This document shows positions 45,178 to 56,096 of a DNA stretch of 64,000 bases, one piece after another. The notes under the pieces are model-generated. The model was not told the origin of the DNA and searched no databases. It was given only the letters and a program-made list of their open reading frames with translations. The stretch is from Hedera helix (taxonomy: Eukaryota; Streptophyta; Magnoliopsida; Apiales; Araliaceae), in the NCBI GenBank assembly GCA_947179155.2, contig OX359267.1:43426292-43490291 (forward strand), in the 5' to 3' direction. The translations under genes and the position numbers were made by a program. The stretch's first letter is position 1, and every line of letters starts with the position of its first letter.

Positions 45178-46834
45178 ATTTAGTACCTGATTGAATAAAT
45201 TCTCTAGTAAGAAAATCAGGAATAGAGTTTTGACTTCCTTTAATATATTCAATATCAAAATCAAAAATAGATAAAATAGTTTGCCAGCTAGCAAAATTTT
45301 GTTTAGAGGCAATATTTTCAACATCTTTTTCTAAGACATATTTTGCAGACTTGCAATCAATTCTTACTAAAAACTTTTGATTTAATAAATCACTTTGAAA
45401 TTTGTTTATGCACAAAACTAGAGATAAAATCTCTTTTTTAATAGTTGAATAATTGATCTGGGTTGGATTCTAAGCATGTAAGTAAAAACAGACAATTTGC
45501 TCAGAAGAAGTAGGGGTTAACTTTTGCTTAAGAATACCTCCAAAGCATATATCAGAGGCATCAGTTTCAACTATTTTGAAAGTTGTAGGATTAGCTATCC
45601 CAAGACAAGGAAGAGTCCTAACATGCTTTTTTAAATTTTTGACGACAGAAGTATGAATATCTGTCTAGGGGGGAGGATTAGTTTTTAATCGTTTGAATAG
45701 AGGTTTACAAATGATTCGCAGATTTTTATAGAATTCACTGATGTAATTCAGAGAACCTAAAAATCTTTGTAGCTGATTTTTATCAGTAATAACATCTGGG
45801 AATTTGCTAACAAATTGAATAACTCTAGCAATATGGTGAATTTGACCATACAGAATGTTATGGCCAAGAAATTTAACTTGAGTTTGAAACAAACTACATT
45901 TTGACTGAGATAGAACTAATCCATTAGATTGAACAGTTCTAAAGAATGAATTTAGATGTTTCCAGTGTTCTTCAATAGAATTTGAGAAAATGAGAACATC
46001 ATCAATATAAACAATTGTAAAATGACTGAAAAGATTCAAAATATCATTCATAATATTTTGAAATTCACTAGGAGCATTCTTAAGGCCAAATGGCATGACA
46101 TTCCATTCATAGTGACCAAAAGGTGTAGTAAATGCTGTCTTATATCTATCTTCCTCATGAATTTGGATTTGTCAAAATCCACTCTTAAGGTCGAATTTAC
46201 TAAAGACAACGGCTTGACTTAATCTACTGATTAAATCCTTCTTATTTGGTAATGGATACCTAATTCATTCAAGAACCTTATTTAAAGGTTTATAATTGAT
46301 AACTAATATAGGCACTCCTCTTTCTATTTCAGAATTCTTATTGACATAGAAAGTAGGACAAGACCAAGGAGATTTACTCTTTCTAATTAGACTCTTAGTA
46401 AGTAAATCATCAATTTCCTTTTTACAGAATTCCATTAATTCATGACTCATTTGTATAGGTCTAGCCTTAGTAGGAATTAAATGTTCTTTAAATTTCTTAG
46501 CATAAGGTAGCCTGACAATATGTTTTTTCCTATGCCAAAAAGCATCAGGTAAGTCAGAGCAAACATTTTTACTTAAAAGATTTTGAAAGTCTTTTATTTT
46601 TTCTTGGAGTTTAGGATTTTTTAATTGTTCTTCAACTCTTTTATAATTAATTTCATTTTTTAAATAACTCAAGTGTTGGGTTTTATTATTTAGAATATTT
46701 AAGTATTTGGTAATTGACTGATCTTGAATACTCCGAAGATCTCTCTCTTTAGGTTCAGTTATGAATCTAAAGGTGACCTTTTGCCCAAGGTGATCACTAG
46801 ACAATCCCTTGGTAGTAGTAGTAAATGGATACAA
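45170..46834 (-). pseudogene. Pararetrovirus reverse transcriptase and RNase H
   Basis: One reading frame on the minus strand with a few stops (for example 46264 and 45664). RT: the N-terminal part has KARPIQMSHELMEFCKKEID and SPWSCPTFYVNKNSE (fingers). The palm has MPFGLKNAPSEFQNIMND and the catalytic IVYIDDVLIFS, with YIDD intact. RNase H: D in VETDASD, E in KKEILSLV, D in RIDCKSAKYVL and D in SIPDFLTRE, so the four acidic positions are visible. The domain ends at the ORF1 stop (45172-45170). It copies the RNA pregenome into DNA. It lies +2 in frame from the capsid-protease frame upstream, so at least one frameshift separates them here. The stops make it non-functional. Confidence 0.88.
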
Positions 46835-47259
46835 AGGATGTATCTAATTAAAACAAAGGATGTTTTAAAACAAACATTATCTTGACAAATATGAACTTTA
46901 GGTAATTTATATTTTATTCCCATTTGACTACTATTAGCAGAGCTAAGTCTTTCATTAGTTTTTTCGTAATACCTAGTAGGAATCAATCCTTCTTGGATAC
47001 AATTGAGGTCAGCACTTGTATCAACAAGAGCAGGAAATTCCAGAGTAAAGGTTTTATTAATAACTAAAGTTATATTAATATACCATTTTTGAATAGTAAT
47101 TTCTTTCAATCTTTTTAAAGAATTACCTTGTTCAACAAGGTTAAATTGACTAGTTGAAGCCTCAGCTTCATCTTTTTCAGGAGAATTGGTGGCCTCATTT
47201 TCAGAGGTTTCGGAGTCTTCTCCTTCACTACTGCTATTAGCAGAATTATCAATAGCCAT
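46759..47259 (-). pseudogene. Pararetrovirus aspartic protease
   Basis: Frame 47259-46759 begins with an acidic serine/glutamate-rich linker (SSEGEDSETSENEATN) and then has the retropepsin-like site LVDTSADLNCIQEGLIP. The usual D-T-G is D-T-S here; loss of that glycine would impair the catalytic loop. It shares its frame with the capsid and CCHC parts and overlaps the RT frame by 76 bases. The role in the virus is polyprotein cleavage. Confidence 0.78.
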
Positions 47260-47469
47260 AGTATTCTTAGTTTTAATTTCTTTAATGTCTTGCTTTAGCT
47301 TAGAAATTTTTTTCTTTAAGTTTTTTACTTCAGAATGTAGTTCTGGTAAAGTAATTTCTTTAACTGGATTCTTAAATCTTTCAAGAGTTTTATTAAGGCT
47401 GAAAATAGGTTTTTCTTTAATCTTGTTTATTTTATCAATAGGATTATCTTTTATTAATAAATCTTTTAA

Positions 47470-48930
47470 CTACTTAGTGTATCTTTTCTTTAATTTTGGA
47501 TCAGTAATTTTACTTATCAAATCAATAAGTAAATTTTGTTCTTCCTCATTGGCAGTAAGAACATTAACTTTGTTGATGACATTAAGGGTTTTATTACAGC
47601 AACTATCCACACATCCAAGGGTGATATCTGGATCTTTACTGCTACTGGAATCTTCAGAGGAGTTAGAAAACATATCATCATAGTTATCATCACTAGAATG
47701 ATTTTCTAATCTCATTAAATCTAGTATTTGTTCAGCATCTTCATCTGTGACTTTTAATTGTTTAAGCTTTTCTTTTACTTTACATTCATTCTTGTAATGG
47801 CCTGGTTTACCACAGTTATGACAAATAACTTTACTTTTATCAAATTTTTTGTAACTCTTCTTCTTAGGGTTATAAGAAAGTTTTTTATAAGGTTTTTTCT
47901 TATAAGAAGACTGTTTATAATAATCATCTTTTTTATTATAACTTTTATGTTTTCTTCTGGATCCATAATTATCTTTTTTATAGTGTTTAATATGTTTTCT
48001 TCATGAAGGGGCAACAGGCGGTAAACCATATTGTTCACAGAATGTTCCTAATTCATATTTGGCTCTATTTTTATCTTTATTAGCCTGTTTACTAATTTTA
48101 AAATAAATACACATTTTTAAACCAGTTTTTTGAATTTGGCTTACAATATCACCATAGGTTAAATTGTCATAATCAATAAAACCTAAAGTTTTAGATAACT
48201 GTTCACGAATTTTATGAGCAAATAAACTAGGCAAACCATTTATGAATTTTTCTTTCCAAAATGATTTATTACTATCTTCAAGCATCATAACTCTATTAAT
48301 AAACACATCTTTATACCAGGGAAAGTCACTTAAAGTAGGACAAGTAAGGTTACTAAGCTGGTCATGGATCCTATCAGTAATATTGCTAGGAGTATCAATA
48401 AAATGTTTAACTATTGTGTAAATAAGAGTATTGACACCATCAGGGGGGCCAATTCCTAAGACTTCATTAACTATTGGATTACCATCATGATCCACTTGGA
48501 TAACATGAATTATAGAATGCTTAGAAGTTTCAGTGAGATGGCTTTCCCACCAGCTTCTAAGTGTTCCAATAAATCCAGTAGCTAGTAACTCAACTATACC
48601 AGCTTGACTTATTTCAGGGAAATTAGTCAAATAACTATTTACAACCATGGACATATGATTTAACTTGTTCAATATCTGTTGCTCACTAAAACCATCAATA
48701 TTCCATTCATAAATCTTATTAGCAGAAACAGAAAATTGATTATCTAGATTCCTTTCTTTAAACTGTAAGTCTGGAGGGGTTGGTCTAGTATACCAATTTT
48801 TTTTAGCACTAGTAGGATTCGGAGTTTTAAAGGTTAATTTACTAAATTGGTTGATTGTCTCATCAAGTTCAGAATCATCAGTCGAAATGTCTGATTGACT
48901 TTGTTCTTGATTTTGGTCAATGACTGCCAA
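47470..48930 (-). pseudogene. Pararetrovirus capsid (gag-like) and CCHC zinc finger
   Basis: Frame 48930-48001 (309 codons) begins MAVIDQNQEQSQSDISTDDS, acidic, then a helical capsid-like core with WNIDGFSEQQILNKLNHMS, GFIGTLRSWWESHLTET and FINGLPSLFAHKIREQL. A single stop at 48001-48003 interrupts it. The same frame continues as a Lys/Tyr-rich basic stretch and a CCHC knuckle (CHNCGKPGHYKNEC, 47826-47785), then an acidic serine-rich region to 47470. This is the order expected for a caulimovirid coat protein: acidic N-terminus, core, basic nucleic-acid-binding region, zinc knuckle. It packages the genome. Confidence 0.82.
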
Positions 48931-50004
48931 CAGTTTTGGTTCACTGGATTTTGGCTTATCAAGTTTTTTAATAAGTTTTTCAATGATTTTAGCAAGTTCT
49001 TTATCTGAGGTAGGTAAACTTAAACCAACTCTTTTTTCAGGGAGACTGAGTAAAGGTTTCTCAGGTTTACTTAGTTGGGTATTTAATTTTTCATCAAATT
49101 TTTCTTCAATTTTATCTAACTGTTTTCCTATAGAGGCAAGGTACTGGTTAGTAAAATTGTTTTGTTCAATAATTCTTTTATTATTTTATTCAGGTTCTTT
49201 AAAAGGACTGGCAGTAACTTGAGCATCTTTTACAGTAATGACTATAGATTCAAGAGGAGGGTGACTAGAAGATACAGTGGATTTATCTTCTTTAGTCCAT
49301 TATGCTTAGTTATAACATTACATTTTCCATAATATGTATCACACCATGAATAGAAAGTAATGTTTATTTTTTCCTTAGTTACAAATCTTCTCCATTTTTT
49401 AACTATTTTTTCACGCTCTTCCTTGCTATGTCGGGCACGGAAAAAGTGTCTTTTAGGCTTATTTTCCTTAGAGTTAAAATCATTAATTAAATATTGATCG
49501 TTAATTTCAAACTCTTTTTTAATAACTCTAAGTTGATGATGAACTGGTTTAGGTCCAAAATCAGACTGAGTAGGTGATAAATTTTGGGATTCATCATCCT
49601 CAGGTTAATTGACTGGCTCAAACTTGTCATAACAGGGATGACTTGTTTGTCATGTAGTAAAAATTCCTTTTAATTTTACATCAGGTAAATTAGCTTTTCC
49701 CAAGAGGTCAGAATCTTTTCTGGTCTGGGTGGAAGACTGACTGCTAATGTCTTCAATAATTAGTGGTCGTCTAAGTCTTGAATCATCAAAACTTATTCTA
49801 ACAGTACCATCTAAATATTGTTTAACATTATCAAAATTAATAACTTCATTGATGACAGGTCTTTGGGGTACTTCATTATCTAATATCCATTGGCTCGGGA
49901 GAGTCACATCTTTCCAAATGAAGGTCTTTGGAACTTGAATATTAGCATCATTGGTACTGCTTTGGATTAAAACAGTTTTATCTTTTGGACTTTTACTTAA
50001 AGCC
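48931..50004 (-). pseudogene. Pararetrovirus movement-protein C-terminal part and linker to capsid
   Basis: On the minus strand from the solo LTR (50004) the frame continues to 49650 with LPSQWILDNEVPQRPVIN and DGTVRISFDDSRLRRP, the distal part of the movement protein. From about 49620 to 49270 a further stretch (RHFFRARHSKEEREKIVKK ... FYSWCDTYYGK), and then a lysine-rich region to 48931, link it to the capsid with several stops. After subtracting the LTR and one TSD this frame equals that of 52044-52487 (603 bases between frame anchors, a multiple of three), so the insertion split an open frame. Function of the linker is unknown. Confidence 0.65.
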
Positions 50005-50376
50005 TGTCGACGCCGGGATTTTAGTCGTTTCGTTTTTTAATATTAAAACGCTATTTCCAATTTTAGCCTTTAGATTAAGATGTGCTTTTTGAAAAGGGTC
50101 GACTTAGTGTCGACGGGGTTTCGAAATGTCGATTTTTTATGAGCCAATTGACCAGAGCCGCCAGTTAGTATATTTGAAATGGATGTACCAACTCATCCGA
50201 ATTTTGTTTTCGTAATCGCTGGCTCATATGTGACCCTGAATTAATTGGTCCGCAAATTGAGATTCATAGAGTTCGGGGGCTTGCTTAAGCGAGGGGAAGG
50301 TGTTAGGCACCCCCCGACTTCCGTGAAAACACGGTTACCGCAATCTCGATGTTTTCCTATCCTTTTAAATCCTAAA

Positions 50377-50440
<64 letters not shown>

Positions 50441-52038
50441 GTGCCTAAATGAATGTTGTTGGAATACTTTATTTTGAAAGTGCTTCAGAAATCTCGTTGA
50501 CCCTATGCAGGAAGGATTTGATTTAATCAAAGAGTTCATTTTTATTGTTTTTGTTTCGATAATAAAACCAATGATATTTTGTAAAACATATTTTTTTCAA
50601 ATCCTTCGCCAAATAGGAAAATAGAGCTCATCCGACACTTACAATTTTATTTTAGCCTACGGATGATCTAATATCCTAGTTTGATTGATTTTATGAAAAT
50701 CTTCATCTTTTCATTCCAAAATTCTTTTTCCGTGTCGAAAGGGAAAATCAAGCATTAAAATGACATTGAGGCTATTCATGGGCATGTGAGCTATCCAAAT
50801 AACCCCAAACGCCCACAATCACGTACTTCACTATTACAGGACTTCGATTCGACATCGCTTTCAGGCCCTAAAGTTACATATTTACAATACAAATGCATCG
50901 CCATGACTACATAAGCTCAAAATCGTCCATCTTCGGAATTTGATCGAAATGATCTCTGTCCTAGGCTCACAACAAAAAAATGTCACAAGGCAAGCAATAA
51001 CAATAAATCTAACGGGAAAACATAATAAACTAGTTCAACACTCAAAATGATAATAAATGATAATGGAAATCTAAATTAACAATAGATCCCAAATAACGCA
51101 AAATGGACATCATCGGGTGATTATGAGGGAACATCGTTTATTAGGAACCCTCGCTAATCACCCTAATCCAAGGATCTATGCAAACCCGCTAAGAGAACTA
51201 CATTTAATCTATCCAATAGCAACAAAATCAATATAAATAAAAACACAATAAAATGCTACAAAGATGGGATTTCAACCTTGCAAAGCTCTCAAGAACTCTT
51301 TGATATTTCAATAACAAGGCAATACACAAGAAATGGGAGAGATTGGAGTAAAAGGAAGACAAAATCAAGCCATTATATGCCTAACCCGAAGCTTTCTCTC
51401 TCTAAAACCTCACTTTCTCTCTCTCTTTTCTATTTTCTTTCATCCTTTTTTTTTCTCTCAGGTGGAAATGGTCGTTGTATAGTGCTCCGCAGGTGCATCT
51501 GCGGCTGGGCTCGCTAGCCGCCCGCGCCGAATCCTCGGCTGCCGGGTTGTCTCCTCGAGCTGCGCACTGGCCCCTTTGTCGGTGGCCGCAGGTGCACCCG
51601 CGGCTGCCCGGCTTGTTTTTTCGATTTCCGTGCCACGCGGTCTTAAATCGCCAATTTCTGTTGTATTATTTTGGAAGGCTGTTACCTGATGTATAAATTG
51701 CTCTTTGTGCTTGGCTTCCAGGGGGCGCTGCCCCCTTCCACCCCCGTCAGCTCACCGGCGAGCTAGGCAGCCGCTCGCTCACCGGCGAGCGAGACCCCCG
51801 AACATTGTAAGCGTAGTGACCATTAGTCGCCTTTTGTGATCAAATCAGGTTCTTCTGGATCAACTGTTTGTCTTGCCTCAAGTAACCTGATGCTCTTTGT
51901 TTGTTGTGGCGACTTTGACCGTAAATCGTTGGGGTGGCTTTGTGTTGGGGTCCACCTTCCTTTTCGCATGTCGGGTCAAGTGACGACTTTGCCCTCCTGC
52001 CAGGGTTAATAGAGAAGTGCAAAATTTGGGTGTCTACA
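50005..52038 (-). mobile_element. Tat-type gypsy solo LTR (2,034 bp) inside the pararetrovirus
   Basis: The minus-strand start tgtagacacccaaattttgc and end cccggcgtcgaca are the form seen in Tat/Ogre-type LTRs of eudicots (recognition, not a search). Flanking 5-mers are aagcc (50000-50004) and aaacc (52039-52043), 4 of 5 matching. It contains a (GT)n microsatellite (about 50382-50437) and a local G+C-rich segment (51480-51810) with gctcaccggcgagc repeats. Frames such as 50245-50448 (Cys-Val repeats) and 51278-51696 are products of those repeats and are not genes. No internal element sequence is present. Confidence 0.85.
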
Positions 52039-52043
52039 AAACC

Positions 52044-52487
52044 TTAACATTTAAATTAGTTTTCATTGTTTTGTAATAAATTATGTATATTAAAGCTAGA
52101 GCTTGAGATCCTTCAATCATTTGAGTAATCTCACCAACAGTTTTAATATTCAGAGTTAAAACTTTTAATAAATGAGGGTCACTTAGGCTTAATGTAAAAT
52201 CTGGAAAGCAATTAAAATGGACATGTCCATTGTGCAAACTAGATTCCATTATTCCTAAGATACTAGGATGATAATTTAAATATCTGGCATCTCTAAGACA
52301 CAACAAAATACTTGAATTAATTCCTTTAATACTCAAATGGTTAATAGCAACTTGAATTAATCTAATGTGGATAAAGTTGTATCCCTTTTTTCTTTGTTTG
52401 TTGATGACTTCTGTAGTAAGTAAACTACAAGTTTCATGGTCTTTATTTATAGCATAAATTTTTTCAATAGTTTTAATATACAGACAC
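52044..52487 (-). pseudogene. Pararetrovirus movement protein, 30K-type core (split and truncated)
   Basis: On the minus strand from about 52487 the frame gives KTIEKIYAINKDHETCSLLT, NFIHIRLIQVAINHLSIKG, a CLRDARYLNYHPSILGIMES stretch, and NGHVHFNCFPDFTLSLSD. These are the features of the 30K movement-protein superfamily: hydrophobic strand pairs, an LxDxR motif and a GxVxFxxFPxF segment. In the virus it modifies plasmodesmata for cell-to-cell spread. The N-terminus is missing; at 52483 the sequence becomes (CA)n and then non-viral DNA, so the integrated copy begins inside the gene. The rest continues across the solo LTR at 50004. Confidence 0.82.
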
Positions 52488-53009
52488 ACACACACACAAA
52501 TTAATAACAGTGTGAACTCGTGTAACCAAGTTCTGATCACTTGCCACATATCATATCATAAACAAAAGACATCCAATGAAGTTTAAACAAATAAATGCCA
52601 GTCTTTTTGACAATTTCAAAGGTTAATTTAAACATATAATTATCCCTTATGTTTAACTTTAAACCAACACCATCAAAGATAATAAAGAGCTTGACCACTA
52701 AAGTAAAGCATAAATAGAAAGCACAAATCCATCCTACCATTAATACTTAAAATAGAAAAAGAAACAATAACATTAGGGAGTATGACTGGTACAATAAACA
52801 AGCATGAATAACAACATAACAAGCATGTTGTCCAGTATATATACAATAAACTATGATTGGTACAAAACAAACATGTTTATCCAGTAAAGCACCCACCAAA
52901 CATTGAGTTAAAGGCAATAAACTATTCTATTATCACCAAGAATTCAACAACTGAATATCAAAACATGAATAACTACATAAAAATAACTTTAAAAAAGTTA
53001 AATATTTGT
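52488..53009. other. Intergenic DNA next to the pararetrovirus
   Basis: A CA microsatellite ends at about 52498. The rest is A/T-rich with two loose copies of a ggtacaata/ggtacaaaa...caagcatg motif (about 52787 and 52859). No gene. Confidence 0.5.
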
Positions 53010-53437
53010 ACGGAATAGAGCGGCGGAATCTAGCGACGGTGACGGTGTCTCCTCCTTCTCCCTCCCTATCTCTCTTTCTCCCTTTCTCTTTCTCTCTTCT
53101 TCTCTCCTTTCTTTCCTTTCTGTCGAGCACTCTATTTTCTGCGTTTTACTTTCTGAAGTATTTTAATTACATCAGCGACCGAATTCGATAGCTGAAATTA
53201 TTGGACTAAATCTCATCAGCGACCGAATTCAGTCACTGAGACAGTTGATGTGGCATTATTAGCGATCAATGTGTGGTCATTGATATGATTTGGTAACAGA
53301 AAATAGCGCGCCAATATCTGAGCTAAAATTTTAGGCGGCAAAATTTTTAATAGCGATGAATCCGCCCGCAGTCACTAATACTAATAAAGTACGATCGCTG
53401 ATGGATTTGATTGCTAATGGCTAATTTTCTTGTAATG
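53010..53437. mobile_element. CACTA-type transposon end (one terminus only)
   Basis: The reverse complement of 53425-53437 reads cattacaagaaaa, one base off the canonical CACTA terminus cactacaagaaaa. Inward of it are repeated subterminal words in both orientations: cagcgaccgaatt (twice, 53173 and 53216), tagcgacgg (53029), tagcgat and atcgctgat. The matching opposite terminus was not found, so this is a truncated or decayed non-autonomous element. The left limit is approximate. Confidence 0.6.
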
Positions 53438-55230
53438 AAAGTGCCTTTCTTATTTACAAATTATGATCAGCCACAGAATTTTATTTTTGACCACCTTTCT
53501 TATCCTTTAATAAGAAAAATGTTTTGTGGTCATAGTTGAACGTACAGTATGAATACGCTTGGAGTTTGTCTTTTCCCCCCTTCTTTTTTCTTTTTTTTTT
53601 TGAGTAGTATAGACTGTATAGTAATATTCACGTCAATTTTTGTACCAGAATCAAACAAAAATATTATTCTTTTATTATGGTAAAAGTTAAGAATATTCAA
53701 TTTATGGGAGTCACTGGTCACTAATGGACCAGCTTGATCGCATAAAGGTTTCTCTCATCTTAGTACGTCTCCACTTCACAACTTTTATCGAATGTAATTA
53801 TATTGTTATTCCTTCTGTTTGTTTTTAAAGTTTATTGACAGTTTACAAAATTAAGCATGCAAAGAACGAAATATCACATCTTTACTAAAACTGCTGTTCT
53901 TGATAATGAAATTTATAACTTGTTTATATAACCCTCTCAAGGTCTCCTAATTTATTTTTTTAATATGTTACTTGTCAGTTATGCATTTAAACAAGTTCTA
54001 CTTCAATCTTCCTCAGAGAATAGAATAAGCTAAATATGAATCTTGGACAATTATATATATGAAAAATAATATATTTTACGGATGATTACATTAATTTTTT
54101 TATTATCATTTACATAAATAAGTATTAATAGATTAATAATAATACTTTTTAATGAACATGCAATAAATAATTTTTTTTTATAATTTTATTTAATTACATA
54201 TATTGAGACGTTTGATAATTATAATTATTTATAAATTTTTCGCAAGACATAACAAAACCGATTACATGTTACTAGCTTTTCTCTTTTTTATTCACGGTAA
54301 AAGAAGTAAGAACGTTCTCAAACTAAACACACAAAAATGGCTGCCAATATCGAAGTGCTATGTGTCATTCAATCAGTGGTAAATAAGGTCGAAGAGATAT
54401 ATTTTCCGTTCTAAAGAAAAAATATATATACACTTTTATATGTTTTAAGGCTAAATAGCATAATTTTTTATGTTTTTAAAATATTACTTTTAACATCACA
54501 CTATTACAGGGTGATAAGACACAATACAATCATTAAAGGTTCAACTAGCTCACTCAAAAAATGAAATTTTCAAGAAAGATACATCGTTACTTACACTAGT
54601 ATCAGTATAAATAAAAAAAATTAATATTTTTAAAAGTTAATTTAATACTTTAATAAAATTTACTTACAAAAATATTAAATTAATTTATAAAAATATTAAT
54701 TCTATATAAATATCCAAAAAATATCTATAAAATATTATAATCTTACATTATTCGAGCATCAGAAAGACTTCTTCTTAAGTAACGACCTTCTCAAAAAATT
54801 CTCTAATCATCCTTCTCCTTCTTTTATATTTTCAAGCGTGTGCCTTTTTGCAATTGTTTTTTTGGTAATTTTAAGTCATAAATACATAATAATTAAGAAT
54901 TTTATTTATTTTTATTTTTCTTTTTTCTTTTTTATTTTTTTCTCTAAGTTTTAATTATCACTATCTTTTTTCTCTCTCCATTTTTCTCTCTTTTCTTATT
55001 TTTTCTCTATCACCCTATTTTTTACTCGCACACATTTATGATTTCTTTTTTTTCGCTTTTACATTCTAATATGTGTGTAAATTTTTTTTTGGACATGTGC
55101 AATTTTATTTGTCACATAATTTTATTTTCAATTTTTCTTTTTACTCTACAATTTTCCTACTTGAACTGTGTGAATACTATTATTGTATAAAGTTTCCCTT
55201 CAACAAACTTTAACAGGGTTTTATATAAGG
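53438..55230. other. A/T-rich intergenic DNA, nothing recognised
   Basis: About 1.8 kb with poly-T/poly-A runs and tttttctctc stretches. No coding frame beyond 63 codons, no transposon ends, no RNA gene. Confidence 0.5.
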
Positions 55231-55374
55231 AAGTGATATTTTTACATGATTTTTTGATATTTTCACATGTAAACTATTGCTATAGACTTATAGTGACGGT
55301 CAAAACTATCGTTATAGATCTATAATAACACTTTTCATGTAAAAATATCAAAAAGCCCTATGAAAATATCAGTT
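55231..55374. mobile_element. Small inverted-repeat MITE (~145 bp)
   Basis: The left arm tgatatttttacatgatttt-ttgatattttcacatg and the reverse complement of the right arm tgatattttcatagggcttt-ttgatatttttacatg match over ~38 bp. The centre (tatagtgacggtcaaaactatcg...) is again partly palindromic. TSD not fixed. Confidence 0.6.
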
Positions 55375-56096
55375 TACTTTTTTGTAATGATAGTCAACAT
55401 AGATGCAGATAATCAAATTTAAAGTTCTTCTAAATTCATATCATACGCCAAATTAAACCCTGTAATCTATTAAAAGCCCGTCTTAAAATGTGTTAAATTA
55501 AGTCTGCATGGTAATATATAGATATGCACAATAGGCCGATCTGGTTTGATCTAGCCTGGGCCTACCAGATCTTGGGCTTTGTGTTTGCCTATTTTTAACT
55601 TAGGATTTCACACGCAAGTATACGCGATCGAATAACACTATAATGACAAGTAAGTTATCGTTCCTACAGAGAATTAAAAATAATTATTAGTAACTACTAA
55701 TTTTATATCAGATTAATTTTATTTAAACAATTGCAATAAATTATAAAATAAAATAAATTAAAATTAACAACTAACTAATTTAAATGATAAGGATTAAAAT
55801 CAAATTTTAAATACTTAAGATTACAATTTCACACAATGCTTCATTTAAATTTTTTCAAACTCTTTTTAATTAATTAATTAAATTAAATTGTTAATCGAGA
55901 ATTCTTTATATTATTTATACGCCTTTTTCGATAATCATTTAAACAAATCTTTCCTAAATCTAATACTATGTACAATAGAAATGAAATGAACTCCTAGTTA
56001 AATAAATCACTATATGCCTATGTGATTTAGCATTAACAAGGATTTTATTATCATAATCTCTTTAAGGTTATATATGTCATATAGGTATATGTCTAT
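55375..56096. other. A/T-rich intergenic DNA, nothing recognised
   Basis: No gene or element boundary before the LTR at 56097. The five bases 56092-56096 (tctat) would be the TSD of the element that starts there; its other flank lies outside the window. Confidence 0.5.

Larger units (their letters stand above)
42405..52487 (-). mobile_element. Endogenous pararetrovirus (caulimovirid-like), >1 genome unit
   Basis: Minus-strand order: movement protein (split by a solo LTR), linker, capsid, CCHC, protease, RT, RNase H, a second ORF, a non-coding control region, and the start of movement protein again. The 5' copy of the MP segment (52338-52475) and the 3' copy (42407-42542) are about 95% identical by eye. 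The distance between matching points (52451 and 42519) is 9,932 bp. Subtracting the 2,034-bp LTR and 5-bp TSD leaves about 7.9 kb, a typical caulimovirid genome size. There is no integrase and no LTR. Two ORFs and a Met-tRNA primer site suggest the florendovirus type (from memory); petuvirus-like is the alternative. Frameshifts and stops make it non-functional. Ends abut TA (42402) and CA (52483) repeats. Confidence 0.88.

Noticed and set aside
47186..48006. Plus-strand hydrophobic frames of 82-165 codons resembling membrane proteins
   Set aside because: They are antisense to the Lys/Glu/Ser-rich capsid-protease region of the pararetrovirus, whose complement naturally reads as Leu/Phe/Ile.
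50245..50448. 67-codon frame ending in a Cys-Val repeat
   Set aside because: The tail is a translated (GT)n microsatellite inside a solo LTR.
51278..51696. Arg/Ala-rich frames in a G+C-rich segment, suggesting a host gene exon
   Set aside because: The segment lies inside the solo LTR bounded by TSDs and contains short gctcaccggcgagc repeats; no domain.
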